Of a stretch of DNA of 22,294 nt, positions 16,161-22,294 are shown one piece after another. Location of the stretch: positions 1-22,294 of the forward strand of contig JAHRAW010000023.1 of NCBI GenBank assembly GCA_020027415.1, written 5' to 3'. A program made the translations under genes and the position numbers. The notes below the pieces were generated by a model, which saw only the letters and a list, made by a program, of their open reading frames with translations, was not told the DNA's origin and made no database searches. Every line of letters starts with the position of its first letter. Position 1 is the stretch's first letter. This stretch comes from Gammaproteobacteria bacterium. GTDB lineage: Bacteria > Pseudomonadota > Gammaproteobacteria > Arenicellales > Poriferihabitantaceae.

Positions 16161-16171
16161 CCCCGTAACAA

Positions 16172-16810
16172 ATGAGTAAGCAAAGTTCCCGGCAAGTCTT
16201 TAGCGGCGCGGCAAGCGGCATGCCGAAGGTCAGCGCGGTGGTGTTAGCCGGCGGGCGGGCGACCCGCATGGGCGGCGCCGACAAGGGGCTGGTGCAATTC
16301 TTGGGAGAGCCGATGGCGGCGCGGGTTGGCAGCGCCTTGCAGCCGCAGGTGGCGGAAGTGATGATTAACGCCAATCGCAACTTGCGCCAATACCGACAAC
16401 TGGGCTATCCAGTGGTCGCCGATGCACAGCACGATTACCAAGGTCCGCTGGCGGGCATGCAAGCCGCGTTGTGCGCGGCAACGCATGCGTGGTTGTTAAC
16501 CGTGCCGTGCGATGGACCGTTTGTGGCGGACGATTACGCGCATAAAATGAGCGCCGCGGCGCAAAGCGAAAATGTGCAACTCGCGGTGGCGCATGATGGC
16601 GCGCGCTTGCAGCCGGTGTATGCTTTGCTGCATCGCCAACTTGCCGCCAGTCTGGCGGATTTTCTACGCGGCGGCGAGCGAAAAATAGAGCGATGGTATC
16701 AACAGCATGCTTTTGCCACGGTGGATTTCTCGCAGCAACCAGCTATGTTCACCAATGTCAATACGCGCCGGCAGTTAGCCGAACTGGAACGGCGCGCGAT
16801 GCCGAATTAA
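16172..16810 (+). CDS. mobA: molybdenum cofactor guanylyltransferase
   Basis: MobA joins GMP from GTP to Mo-molybdopterin to make the guanine dinucleotide cofactor used by DMSO-reductase family enzymes. The 212-residue product has the nucleotide-binding motif LAGGRATRMGGADKGL (about 26-41), the PLAGMQAAL loop, the metal-binding TVPCDGPF, and the C-terminal FTNVNT (NxNT) motif. The first 17 residues precede the usual start, so a later ATG (MPKVSAVV, 16220) is possible. It begins 11 nt after tupC, so uptake of the oxyanion and cofactor maturation are probably co-expressed. No molybdo- or tungsto-enzyme is in the window. Confidence 0.9.
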   Translation: MSKQSSRQVFSGAASGMPKVSAVVLAGGRATRMGGADKGLVQFLGEPMAARVGSALQPQVAEVMINANRNLRQYRQLGYPVVADAQHDYQGPLAGMQAALCAATHAWLLTVPCDGPFVADDYAHKMSAAAQSENVQLAVAHDGARLQPVYALLHRQLAASLADFLRGGERKIERWYQQHAFATVDFSQQPAMFTNVNTRRQLAELERRAMPN

Positions 16811-16886
16811 TTAATCCCGTAGCGGGCGCAGTCGCAGTCGCGGTCGATTTGGCGGCAAGCAAAAAAGCAACGCATAAAACCAATAT
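16811..16886. other. convergent gap mobA / alaX-like gene with hexamer repeat
   Basis: The 76-bp gap contains a small hairpin (CCCG-TAG-CGGG near 16817) and a hexamer array GCAGTC, GCAGTC, GCGGTC at 16828-16845. On the minus strand a TTTTTT run occurs, but without a stem directly before it. No clear terminator is seen for either gene. Confidence 0.3.
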
Positions 16887-17594
16887 CTACTCCGCGAATT
16901 CAATTGTGATACGGCGATTTTGTTTGCCCTTGTTCTGAATGCTGCGCACGCGCACCGCGCCGATTTCACCGCTGGCGGCGACATGGGTGCCGCCGCATGG
17001 TTGTAAATCCGCGCCTTGAAACTCCACCAACCGTACGCGCCCGCCGCCGGTCGGCGGCTGCACCGACATGGTGCGCACCAATTCCGGGCGTTGCTGCATT
17101 TCTTCATCGCCAATCCAACGCAGGCGCATCGGATGATTTTGTTCAATCAAGCCATTCAAGGTGGCTTCCAGTTGCGCTTTGTCGGGCGGCTCGGGCAAGT
17201 TGAAATCCAGCCGTCCGCTACCGTCGCGGATGGCACCGCCGGTTACCGGCGCCGATATCGCGGCGCACAGCATATGCATGCAACTATGCATTCGCATCAA
17301 GCGGTGGCGGCGTTGCCAGTCAATGGTTAGGCGAACCGCTTCGCCAACTTGCGGCAGGGCTTCGCCCTCGGCGACGATGTGCAAGTGCGCGCCGCTCGGT
17401 TTTTCTTTATAGGCGTCAACAATCATCGCCACCGCTCCATCCGCGCGCGTCAGTTGTCCGCTGTCGCCGGGCTGACCGCCGCCGGTCGGATAAAAAACGC
17501 TTTGGTCAACGCATACGCCGTTGCCGTGAAGGGAGAGCACGCGCGCTTCGCAACTTTGTAGGTAGCCGTCTTCTCTGAATAATTCAATGGTCAT
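16887..17594 (-). CDS. AlaX-type alanyl-tRNA editing hydrolase
   Basis: The 235-residue protein matches the free-standing editing domain related to AlaRS, which deacylates mischarged Ser- or Gly-tRNA(Ala). The N-terminal beta domain has VFYPTGGGQPGDSG (about 38-51), typical of the AlaX-M class. Zinc ligands are HSCMH (the HxxxH motif) and CGGTH near the C-terminus. The frame is open to a TTG at 17618, but the ATG at 17594 is preceded by AGAGGT (17601-17606) at 6-nt spacing, so that start is preferred. It lies downstream of the Gfo/Idh/MocA gene with a 7-bp repeat array between. The substrate preference (Ser or Gly) cannot be read from sequence. Confidence 0.88.
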   Translation of the reverse strand: MTIELFREDGYLQSCEARVLSLHGNGVCVDQSVFYPTGGGQPGDSGQLTRADGAVAMIVDAYKEKPSGAHLHIVAEGEALPQVGEAVRLTIDWQRRHRLMRMHSCMHMLCAAISAPVTGGAIRDGSGRLDFNLPEPPDKAQLEATLNGLIEQNHPMRLRWIGDEEMQQRPELVRTMSVQPPTGGGRVRLVEFQGADLQPCGGTHVAASGEIGAVRVRSIQNKGKQNRRITIEFAE

Positions 17595-17606
17595 GTGGTT
17601 ACCTCT

Positions 17607-17634
17607 GTCAATTCGCAATTGGCAATTAGAAATT
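17607..17634. repeat. four 7-bp tandem repeats with CAATT core
   Basis: Four contiguous heptamers (GTCAATT, CGCAATT, GGCAATT, AGAAATT) fill 17607-17634, directly upstream of the alaX-like ribosome binding site. The last five bases are conserved except in the fourth unit (AAATT). It shares the AATTG core with the arrays at 6685 and 13807. Confidence 0.6.
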
Positions 17635-17651
17635 AAAGACCAACTTGCAAT

Positions 17652-18632
17652 TTACGGCTTCAATTTCATCGCTTCGGCAATTTTTTGCCGCACTTGTTGC
17701 GCCACTTGCACGGCGCGCAGCCCGTCTTCGCCGGATACCAGCGGCGTATCTTGTCGGCGCACGCATTGGATAAAGTGCGCCAGTTCCGCGTTTAATGGCA
17801 ACTGCGGCTTAACGTCGACGCGCTGCTCAATCAGACGCGGAAAACCGGAGCCGTCTTTGGCTTTCGCCGGAAACACATGATCCAGTTGCTGGTCAATAAA
17901 ATTCAACCCCAAGTATGCGTCGGTGCAAAACACGCGGATGCGGCGAAATGGTTTGCGCGACACGCGGCTGGCGACCACATTGGCGACCGCGCCATTGTCA
18001 AATTCAAGGCGCACATTGGCGATGTCCACATGCCCGGTGACTACGCGCGCGCCGGTGGCGGCGATACTTTTAATTTTTGCCGACACCAGCGACAGCACAA
18101 TATCAATGTCGTGGATCATCAAGTCGGCGACCACATCCACATCGGTGGCGCGCTCGACAAAAGTGCCGAGCCGATGCACTTCAATGAAGCGCGGGTCATG
18201 GGTCAGTTCGGCTAATTTGATGACCCCGGGGTTAAAACGTTCGAGGTGTCCAACTTGTAGAATGACGCGGTGCTTGGCGGCAAGTTGGACGATGGCTTGG
18301 CTTTCCGCAACGCTCGGCGCCAGCGGTTTTTCCAACATGGCATGCATGCCGTTTTGCAAAACTTCGCTTGCCACCGGCAGATGCAAACTGGTCGGCACGG
18401 CGATGCTCACCGCCTCCACCCGACCGCGCAACTGCGCGACTGAATGGAGCGCATCGCAAGCGCATTGTTCGGCGACCGCGGCGGCGGTTTCGGCGTTGCT
18501 GTCCACCACCGCGACCAGTTCCGCCTCAGCCATGCCGTGATAAATTTTGGCGTGGATGCTGCCAAGGTAGCCGACGCCGACCACCGCGACTTTGAGTGGC
18601 GAAGCCGAAGAAGAGTTAGCCGCAGGCCTCAA
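17652..18632 (-). CDS. Gfo/Idh/MocA-family NAD(P)-dependent oxidoreductase
   Basis: The 326-residue protein has the N-terminal Rossmann motif VVGVGYLGSIHA (Gly19, Gly21, Gly24), the family EKPLA motif with Lys102, and a catalytic-domain segment MIHDIDIVLSL with His174. GHLERFNP resembles enzymes that oxidise UDP-sugars at C3 (GnnA-like) and many uncharacterised relatives; the neighbouring genes give no sugar pathway, so the substrate is unknown. The start appears to be TTG at 18632: GGAG lies at 18643-18646, and no in-frame ATG occurs before the nucleotide motif. It sits between a DUF3501 gene (120 bp upstream) and the alaX-like gene, on the same strand. Confidence 0.85.
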   Translation of the reverse strand: MRPAANSSSASPLKVAVVGVGYLGSIHAKIYHGMAEAELVAVVDSNAETAAAVAEQCACDALHSVAQLRGRVEAVSIAVPTSLHLPVASEVLQNGMHAMLEKPLAPSVAESQAIVQLAAKHRVILQVGHLERFNPGVIKLAELTHDPRFIEVHRLGTFVERATDVDVVADLMIHDIDIVLSLVSAKIKSIAATGARVVTGHVDIANVRLEFDNGAVANVVASRVSRKPFRRIRVFCTDAYLGLNFIDQQLDHVFPAKAKDGSGFPRLIEQRVDVKPQLPLNAELAHFIQCVRRQDTPLVSGEDGLRAVQVAQQVRQKIAEAMKLKP

Positions 18633-18752
18633 ATTGTGAATGCTCCATCGGTTGCGCGCGCGTCAATGAATCGCTTGCTCCGCTAAACCGAGTCGGCGCG
18701 GCGACGATTGCCGGCGTTGTCCGGGGCGGAAGCGACGCCGCTTGTGGTTTGC

Positions 18753-19346
18753 TTAATGAACCGTATCCAAATCGCTCACCAACGACTGGGCAAGGCGCGC
18801 GGGCAAGGCGCCGGTGGCGTGCGTATATTGGGGATGTTGCACGCCCATTTGAATTTCCGCGCCGCCTTTTGCCGACGCAATCATCGCCGCGTCCAGTTCA
18901 AAGCGCAGAAAATGCACCGCTGAGGTTTTGTCCGCGGTTTCTCTGACCAAATCTTCGTTGGCAATCGGCGTCACTTTGTCGTGCGCGCCCACTTGCACCC
19001 AGATGCGACGCTCCACGCCGATTAACTGCGCCAACGCGGTACGGCGTTCCGCCTCGTCGCCGAATTCAAGCATGAAAGTCGCCTTCCAGTTGCCGCCATC
19101 CGGAATCAACGGATTATACGCCGCCAGTTCTTCGGCAATTTCATCGGCGGTAAAGATTTTCTCAATGCGCAGGATTTCCTGCACCTGATATTGCATGGTA
19201 ATGCGATCCTCAAAATATAAGGTCGCATTCGGCCCCAACGCCACCCGCCGATTCTTTTTATGCGCCATCACCTCGGCGCGATAGGCGTTGCGCTGTTCAG
19301 CGTAGGCTTCCAGACTCAGTAACTCGGCTTTGGTTAGTTTTTTCAT
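18753..19346 (-). CDS. DUF3501 family protein
   Basis: The 197-residue protein matches DUF3501: it begins MKKLTKAELLSLEAYAEQR, then has HKKNRRVALGPNATLYFEDR, TMQYQVQEILRIEKIF, YNPLIPDGGNWKATFMLEF and DKTSAVHFLRFEL. No signal peptide or membrane segment is visible, so it is probably cytosolic. The function of the family is not established. It is habitually found next to a GlpC-like Fe-S protein and a rubrerythrin, as here, which suggests a shared redox task. The frame is open to 19424, but the ATG at 19346 gives the family start. No clear ribosome site precedes it. Confidence 0.88.
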   Translation of the reverse strand: MKKLTKAELLSLEAYAEQRNAYRAEVMAHKKNRRVALGPNATLYFEDRITMQYQVQEILRIEKIFTADEIAEELAAYNPLIPDGGNWKATFMLEFGDEAERRTALAQLIGVERRIWVQVGAHDKVTPIANEDLVRETADKTSAVHFLRFELDAAMIASAKGGAEIQMGVQHPQYTHATGALPARLAQSLVSDLDTVH

Positions 19347-19410
19347 TTCAGTGGTTGTGCTAATTCGGCGGTGGATATGACTATTTTTTCTGCACCGGGC
19401 AGATGTCGTT

Positions 19411-19479
19411 TTATTTCGCGGCAAAGATTAAAACCGCCGCCACGGCGGGGATTAAAAGTTGGTTCATGGCGGCGCGCAT
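19411..19479 (-). CDS. possible 22-residue hydrophobic small ORF
   Basis: An ATG at 19479 lies 2 nt after the Fe-S gene stop and opens a 22-codon frame (MRAAMNQLLIPAVAAVLIFAAK) ending with TAA at 19413-19411. The central 15 residues are hydrophobic, enough for a short membrane helix. Close spacing to the upstream stop favours coupled translation. Against it, the same DNA contains CCGCC-n5-GGCGG followed by TTTT, a weak terminator-like stem that could explain the spacer without a peptide. I recognise no family. Confidence 0.3.
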   Translation of the reverse strand: MRAAMNQLLIPAVAAVLIFAAK

Positions 19480-19481
19480 GC

Positions 19482-20903
19482 CTAAATCCCATACGCGATT
19501 CGCAACAGGGAAATGGGATGTTCGGTTTTGCTGTCGTCGGCCATGCCATGCTCAATAAAACGCCCCGCCATCGGGCAGTCGCTGCCGTAATGGTCGGCGT
19601 TCGCTTGCTTGACTTTGTGCACCACCGGGCGCGCGATTTTACGCGCCTTTTCATAAAATTTGCTCTTTATGCCGTAGGTTCCATTGTGTCCGGAGCAGCG
19701 TTCAATCGCCACAACTTCGGTATTCGGCGCAAGTTGCAGGCAGTGCTTGGTTTGCAAGCCGATTTTCTGCACCCGCTGGTGGCAGGCGACATGATACGCC
19801 ACCTTGCCCAAGGATTTTTTGAAGGCGGTGTTCAGCAACCCGGCGCGGTGGCGGCGCATCAAGTATTCAAACGGGTCAAACACGGCTTTGGCGACTTGCT
19901 GCACTGCTTCATCGTGCGAAAATAGCAACGGCAACTCTTGCCGCAACATCAGCACGCAGGAAGGCACCGGGGCAATAATCGCCCAACCTTGCTTGACCAG
20001 CTCCGCCAACGCCGGAATATTCGCTTGCTTGGCTTTTTCCACCGCCGGCAAATCGCCCAGTTCCAGTTTCGGCATGCCGCAGCAACGTTCCTGCGCCACC
20101 AACCGTACTTGGATACGGTTATGCGCCAGCACTTTGATTAGGTCTTCGCCGAGGTCAGGTTCGTTATAGTTGCCGAAACAGGTGGCAAAAATTGCCGCCT
20201 TGCCGTCCTCTGGCGCGGGCGAGTGGAAGGTTGGCGCGGGCTGAGTGGGCTTAGTGGACTCAGCTGGCTTAGGCTCGGTGGGCTCGGCATGCGCCGGCAA
20301 CCGATTCGCCCACCGACGACGTAAGGTGTCGCGGTGATAGCGCGGCAAATCGGCTTGCGGATGCACGCCCACCGCCCGCTCAAGCAACTTACGCCACGGC
20401 TTTGCGCGGTTGGCGGCATTGACTGCGTTGACCACGATGGGAATCGCGGCGAGTTTGCCGACCGCATCGGTTGAGGACATGATTTTTTCGCCGACGCTCG
20501 CCCCGCCTTTGCGGAACTGGACCGCTTTTGCCCTGAGCATCAAGTGCGGAAAATCTATATTCCACTCATGCGGCGGGATATACGGGCATTTGGTTTGATA
20601 GCACAAATCGCACAGATAACACTGCTCCACAACCTTGCCGTAGTCTTGTTTATCAACCCCGTCCACTTCCAAGGTTGTGGAAGCATCCACCAAATCAAAC
20701 AAGGTCGGGAAAGCAGCGCACAAACTGACGCAACGGCGACAGCCATGGCAAAGCTCAAACACCCGCTCCAGTTCTTGTAGCAGAGCCGGCTCGTCGTAAA
20801 ACTGCGGATTTTTCCAGTCAACCGAATGACGCGTAGGGGCTTGTAAGCCGCCTTCGCCGTACTGAGTGGGAGGCACTGGTGGGGATGGGATTGGCGACCG
20901 CAT
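19482..20903 (-). CDS. (Fe-S)-binding oxidoreductase with two 4Fe-4S clusters and CCG domains (GlpC-like)
   Basis: The product (473 aa from ATG 20903) has CHGCRRCVSLC at 52-62 and CYLCDLCYQTKCP at 95-107, two CxxCxxCxxxC sets for 4Fe-4S clusters. A Pro/Glu/Lys/Thr-rich linker (about 200-224) leads to two cysteine-rich CCG-type domains: FATCFGNYNEPD with ERCCGMPKLELGD, and YHVACHQRVQKIG with ERCSGHNGTYG. This layout matches GlpC and related electron-transfer subunits, but no GlpA/GlpB partner is near. It lies between erythrin and DUF3501 genes, suggesting that it passes electrons to or from erythrin. The start is uncertain: GTG 20906, ATG 20903 or GTG 20876 are possible, and the first two lie within a strong hairpin. 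Confidence 0.9.
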   Translation of the reverse strand: MRSPIPSPPVPPTQYGEGGLQAPTRHSVDWKNPQFYDEPALLQELERVFELCHGCRRCVSLCAAFPTLFDLVDASTTLEVDGVDKQDYGKVVEQCYLCDLCYQTKCPYIPPHEWNIDFPHLMLRAKAVQFRKGGASVGEKIMSSTDAVGKLAAIPIVVNAVNAANRAKPWRKLLERAVGVHPQADLPRYHRDTLRRRWANRLPAHAEPTEPKPAESTKPTQPAPTFHSPAPEDGKAAIFATCFGNYNEPDLGEDLIKVLAHNRIQVRLVAQERCCGMPKLELGDLPAVEKAKQANIPALAELVKQGWAIIAPVPSCVLMLRQELPLLFSHDEAVQQVAKAVFDPFEYLMRRHRAGLLNTAFKKSLGKVAYHVACHQRVQKIGLQTKHCLQLAPNTEVVAIERCSGHNGTYGIKSKFYEKARKIARPVVHKVKQANADHYGSDCPMAGRFIEHGMADDSKTEHPISLLRIAYGI

Positions 20904-20926
20904 CACTGGGGCGAACCCCAGTGATG
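20901..20926 (-). promoter_or_regulatory. 11-bp perfect hairpin with UUCG loop over the Fe-S gene start
   Basis: On the minus strand CATCACTGGGG (20926-20916), loop TTCG, then CCCCAGTGATG (20911-20901) form a perfect 11-bp stem. It begins 12 nt after the erythrin stop, and its last three bases are the candidate ATG of the Fe-S gene. No T-run follows. It may protect the erythrin mRNA end, restrict translation of the Fe-S gene, or be a processing site. Confidence 0.7.
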
Positions 20927-20938
20927 GTGTCGGCGAAA

Positions 20939-21352
20939 CTACAACTCGTCCAACGCCTTCTGAAAGCGGTTGGCGTGCGAGCGTTCGGCTTTGCCTAAGG
21001 TCTCAAACCAGTCGGCGATTTCATCAAATCCTTCCTCTCGGGCGGTCTTCGCCATACCCGGATACATGTCGGTGTATTCGTGGGTTTCGCCGGCGATCGC
21101 CGCTTTGAGGTTGTCGGTGGTGGCGCCGATTGGCAGCCCGGTGGCTGGGTCGCCTACTTCCTCAAGGTATTCCAGATGCCCATGGGCATGCCCGGTTTCC
21201 CCTTCGGCGGTGGAACGAAACACCGCCGCGACATCGTTATGCCCTTCAATATCGGCTTTGGCGGCAAAGTACAGGTAACGGCGATTGGCTTGTGATTCCC
21301 CGGCAAAAGCATCTTTCAAATTTTGCTCGGTTTTTGAAGCGTTTAAGTTCAT
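20939..21352 (-). CDS. erythrin (rubrerythrin family, no rubredoxin domain)
   Basis: This 137-residue four-helix protein is a di-iron member of the rubrerythrin family, whose members reduce hydrogen peroxide. Ligand-type motifs are AFAGESQANRRYLYFA, AEGETGHAHGHLEYL, AIAGETHEYTDMYPGMA and AERSHANRF. The C-terminal rubredoxin domain of classical rubrerythrin is absent, so an external electron donor is needed; the adjacent Fe-S protein is an obvious candidate. The ATG at 21352 is preceded by AGGGGGAT (21359-21366), a strong ribosome site. It has its own promoter region (171 bp upstream gap) and a hairpin directly after its stop, both consistent with higher expression than the next gene. Confidence 0.92.
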   Translation of the reverse strand: MNLNASKTEQNLKDAFAGESQANRRYLYFAAKADIEGHNDVAAVFRSTAEGETGHAHGHLEYLEEVGDPATGLPIGATTDNLKAAIAGETHEYTDMYPGMAKTAREEGFDEIADWFETLGKAERSHANRFQKALDEL

Positions 21353-21523
21353 GGTGATATCCCCCTATGAAGCGTTGCAAACGTTGGATGTGTCTGTGGA
21401 CACGCGAGAATTTTAACATACCTCGGCGCGGGTAGGCGAATGATTTTTGCCAATTTAGCATGCGCATCCGGCATCGCAAACCACTTCTGCCCGCCGCCTA
21501 CCGCCTACCGTAACACCTTTGCT
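21353..21523 (-). promoter_or_regulatory. erythrin promoter region with inverted repeat at predicted start of transcription
   Basis: TGTTAAAAT (minus strand, 21418-21410) is an extended -10, placing transcription start near 21403. A second TGCTAAATT word lies at 21460-21452. GTGTC (21390-21394) and GACAC (21399-21403) form an inverted repeat with a 4-nt spacer right at the predicted start, suitable as an operator or a 5' mRNA hairpin. I could not match it to a known peroxide-regulator site. Confidence 0.45.
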
Positions 21524-22006
21524 TTACAGCAAGCCTAACATGGTCTCCGCATCGCTGACCTTAAACGCGCCGCCTTGCTCAACATTGAGATGGGTAACCA
21601 CGCCGTCCGCAACCAACATGGCGTAGCGTTGCGAGCGCACGCCCATGTTGGTTGCAGTCAAATCCAGTTCCAGCCCGACCGCGGCGGTGAAGGCGCCGCT
21701 GCCGTCGGCTAACATTAGAATATGAGCGCCAACATTTTGCGCCTGCCCCCACGCCGCCATCACAAACGCATCGTTGACCGACAGGCAGGCAATGGTGTCA
21801 ATCCCTTTTGCTTTGAGCGCGTCGTGATGCACTACATAGCCGGGCAAATGCGCCGCCGAGCAGGTCGGCGTATACGCGCCCGGCAACGCGAACAGCAATA
21901 CTTTTTTGGCGGCGAAAATTTCATCGGTGGATAATTCAGCCGGACCGTCGGCGGTCATGTGGGCGATTTTCACATTCGGCATGCGGTCGCCAATTTTGAT
22001 GGTCAT
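21524..22006 (-). CDS. peroxiredoxin, Prx5 type
   Basis: The 160-residue thiol peroxidase reduces peroxides in the cytosol. The peroxidatic Cys49 is in PGAYTPTCSAAHLPGY, with Pro42 and Thr46 of the PxxxTxxC active site, and the conserved Arg is in GVRSQRYAM. Cys74 (IACLSVNDAFVM) is also typical of Prx5. No glutaredoxin domain is fused, so reduction would use separate glutaredoxin, glutathione or thioredoxin. The ATG at 22006 gives the normal start; the ribosome site is weak and the leader is C-rich. It is upstream of erythrin on the same strand, pairing two peroxide-removing enzymes. Confidence 0.93.
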   Translation of the reverse strand: MTIKIGDRMPNVKIAHMTADGPAELSTDEIFAAKKVLLFALPGAYTPTCSAAHLPGYVVHHDALKAKGIDTIACLSVNDAFVMAAWGQAQNVGAHILMLADGSGAFTAAVGLELDLTATNMGVRSQRYAMLVADGVVTHLNVEQGGAFKVSDAETMLGLL

Positions 22007-22064
22007 AGGATTTTCTCAGGGATGGGGGTGGGGATGGGTTATGGATCAATAAATGGGTGAATCA
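22007..22064. other. C-rich leader upstream of peroxiredoxin
   Basis: On the minus strand this 58-bp spacer is C/A/T-rich and nearly lacks G in its central part (words such as CCATCCCCACCCCCATCC). I see no firm promoter or intrinsic terminator in it. Confidence 0.3.
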
Positions 22065-22214
22065 CTAAGCATGGGAATGGTCGTTTGCGGCTTTGCCATC
22101 CGCCTGTTGCTCCTTTTCGCGCCGCTTTTTGCGGGCTTCATGGCGCCGAGCAAGCGCCAGAATCGTGCATAAAATCACCACCGGAATGGCCGCCGCCCAG
22201 GCTGCTGTGTTCAT
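22065..22214 (-). CDS. 49-residue single-pass membrane protein
   Basis: A short frame from ATG 22214 encodes 49 residues: a hydrophobic helix (about 4-22, WAAAIPVVILCTILALA) followed by a strongly basic stretch (RRHEARKKRREK) and a His-containing tail ending DHSHA. GGAGGA at 22221-22226 with 6-nt spacing is a very good ribosome site, and the ATG overlaps the upstream gene stop as ATGA. Together these make it a real gene. The basic residues place the C-terminus in the cytoplasm. It is probably an accessory peptide of the upstream membrane protein; I recognise no family. Confidence 0.75.
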   Translation of the reverse strand: MNTAAWAAAIPVVILCTILALARRHEARKKRREKEQQADGKAANDHSHA

Positions 22215-22294
22215 GATTTTTCCTCCACCGAAGGAAATAAAATTGCAATTAGACCAAAGCCTACAATTGTAAGGGTAGAAAGTAAATTTCCGCC
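22211..22294 (-). CDS. C-terminal end of a membrane protein (cut by window edge)
   Basis: The last 27 residues of a protein continuing beyond the right edge are visible: GGNLLSTLTIVGFGLIAI then LFPSVEEKS and TGA at 22213-22211. Most of this is a hydrophobic helix with a short acidic/basic tail, so it is probably the final membrane segment of a transporter-like protein. Its stop overlaps the ATG of the 49-residue protein, showing translational coupling. The family cannot be named from this fragment. Confidence 0.55.
   Translation of the reverse strand, partial: GGNLLSTLTIVGFGLIAILFPSVEEKS

Noticed and set aside
16828..16845. GCAGTC/GCGGTC triplet array as a functional element
   Set aside because: Only three units in a convergent gap with no stem or T-run; most likely incidental low-complexity sequence.

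Overview
The window looks like a chromosomal segment of a GC-rich proteobacterium, most likely a gammaproteobacterium. Reasons: the gene order lepA-lepB-rnc-era-recO, a homodimeric (AceE-type) pyruvate dehydrogenase E1 followed by aceF and lpdA, and the absence of phage, IS or plasmid genes. Coding DNA is rich in GCG, CGC and GGC codons but often uses TTG for leucine and CAA for glutamine. Intergenic gaps are strikingly AT-rich, with repeated AATTG-type words. Many genes lack a clear Shine-Dalgarno sequence. I cannot assign a genus.

Layout. (1) 1-2206, minus: the N-terminal 735 codons of a large secreted protein made of FN3, Calx-beta-like and PKD-like beta-sandwich domains; it runs off the left edge. 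(2) 2477-8182, plus: aceE-aceF-lpdA, the whole pyruvate dehydrogenase complex, divergent from the surface protein. (3) 13592-8243, minus: lepA-lepB-rnc-era-recO (translation factor, signal peptidase I, RNase III, Era GTPase, recombination mediator), convergent with the PDH operon. (4) 13854-16810, plus: a tungstate-type ABC importer (tupA, tupB, tupC) followed closely by mobA, which joins oxyanion uptake to pterin cofactor maturation. (5) 22294-16887, minus: the end of a membrane protein, a 49-residue membrane peptide, a Prx5-type peroxiredoxin, an erythrin (rubrerythrin without rubredoxin domain), a two-cluster Fe-S/CCG oxidoreductase, a possible 22-residue hydrophobic peptide, a DUF3501 protein, a Gfo/Idh/MocA oxidoreductase and an AlaX-type tRNA-editing hydrolase.

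The most intriguing part is the erythrin / Fe-S oxidoreductase / DUF3501 block. Its three partners probably form a peroxide or redox stress module whose chemistry I cannot name. A perfect 11-bp inverted repeat with a UUCG loop lies between erythrin and the Fe-S gene and contains that gene's likely ATG. A tiny hydrophobic ORF starts 2 nt after the Fe-S stop codon. The second recurrent theme is short tandem arrays with an AATTG/TTGCA core at periods of 6, 7 and 13 bp, placed at gene starts. I saw no tRNA, rRNA, CRISPR array, transposase or integrase.
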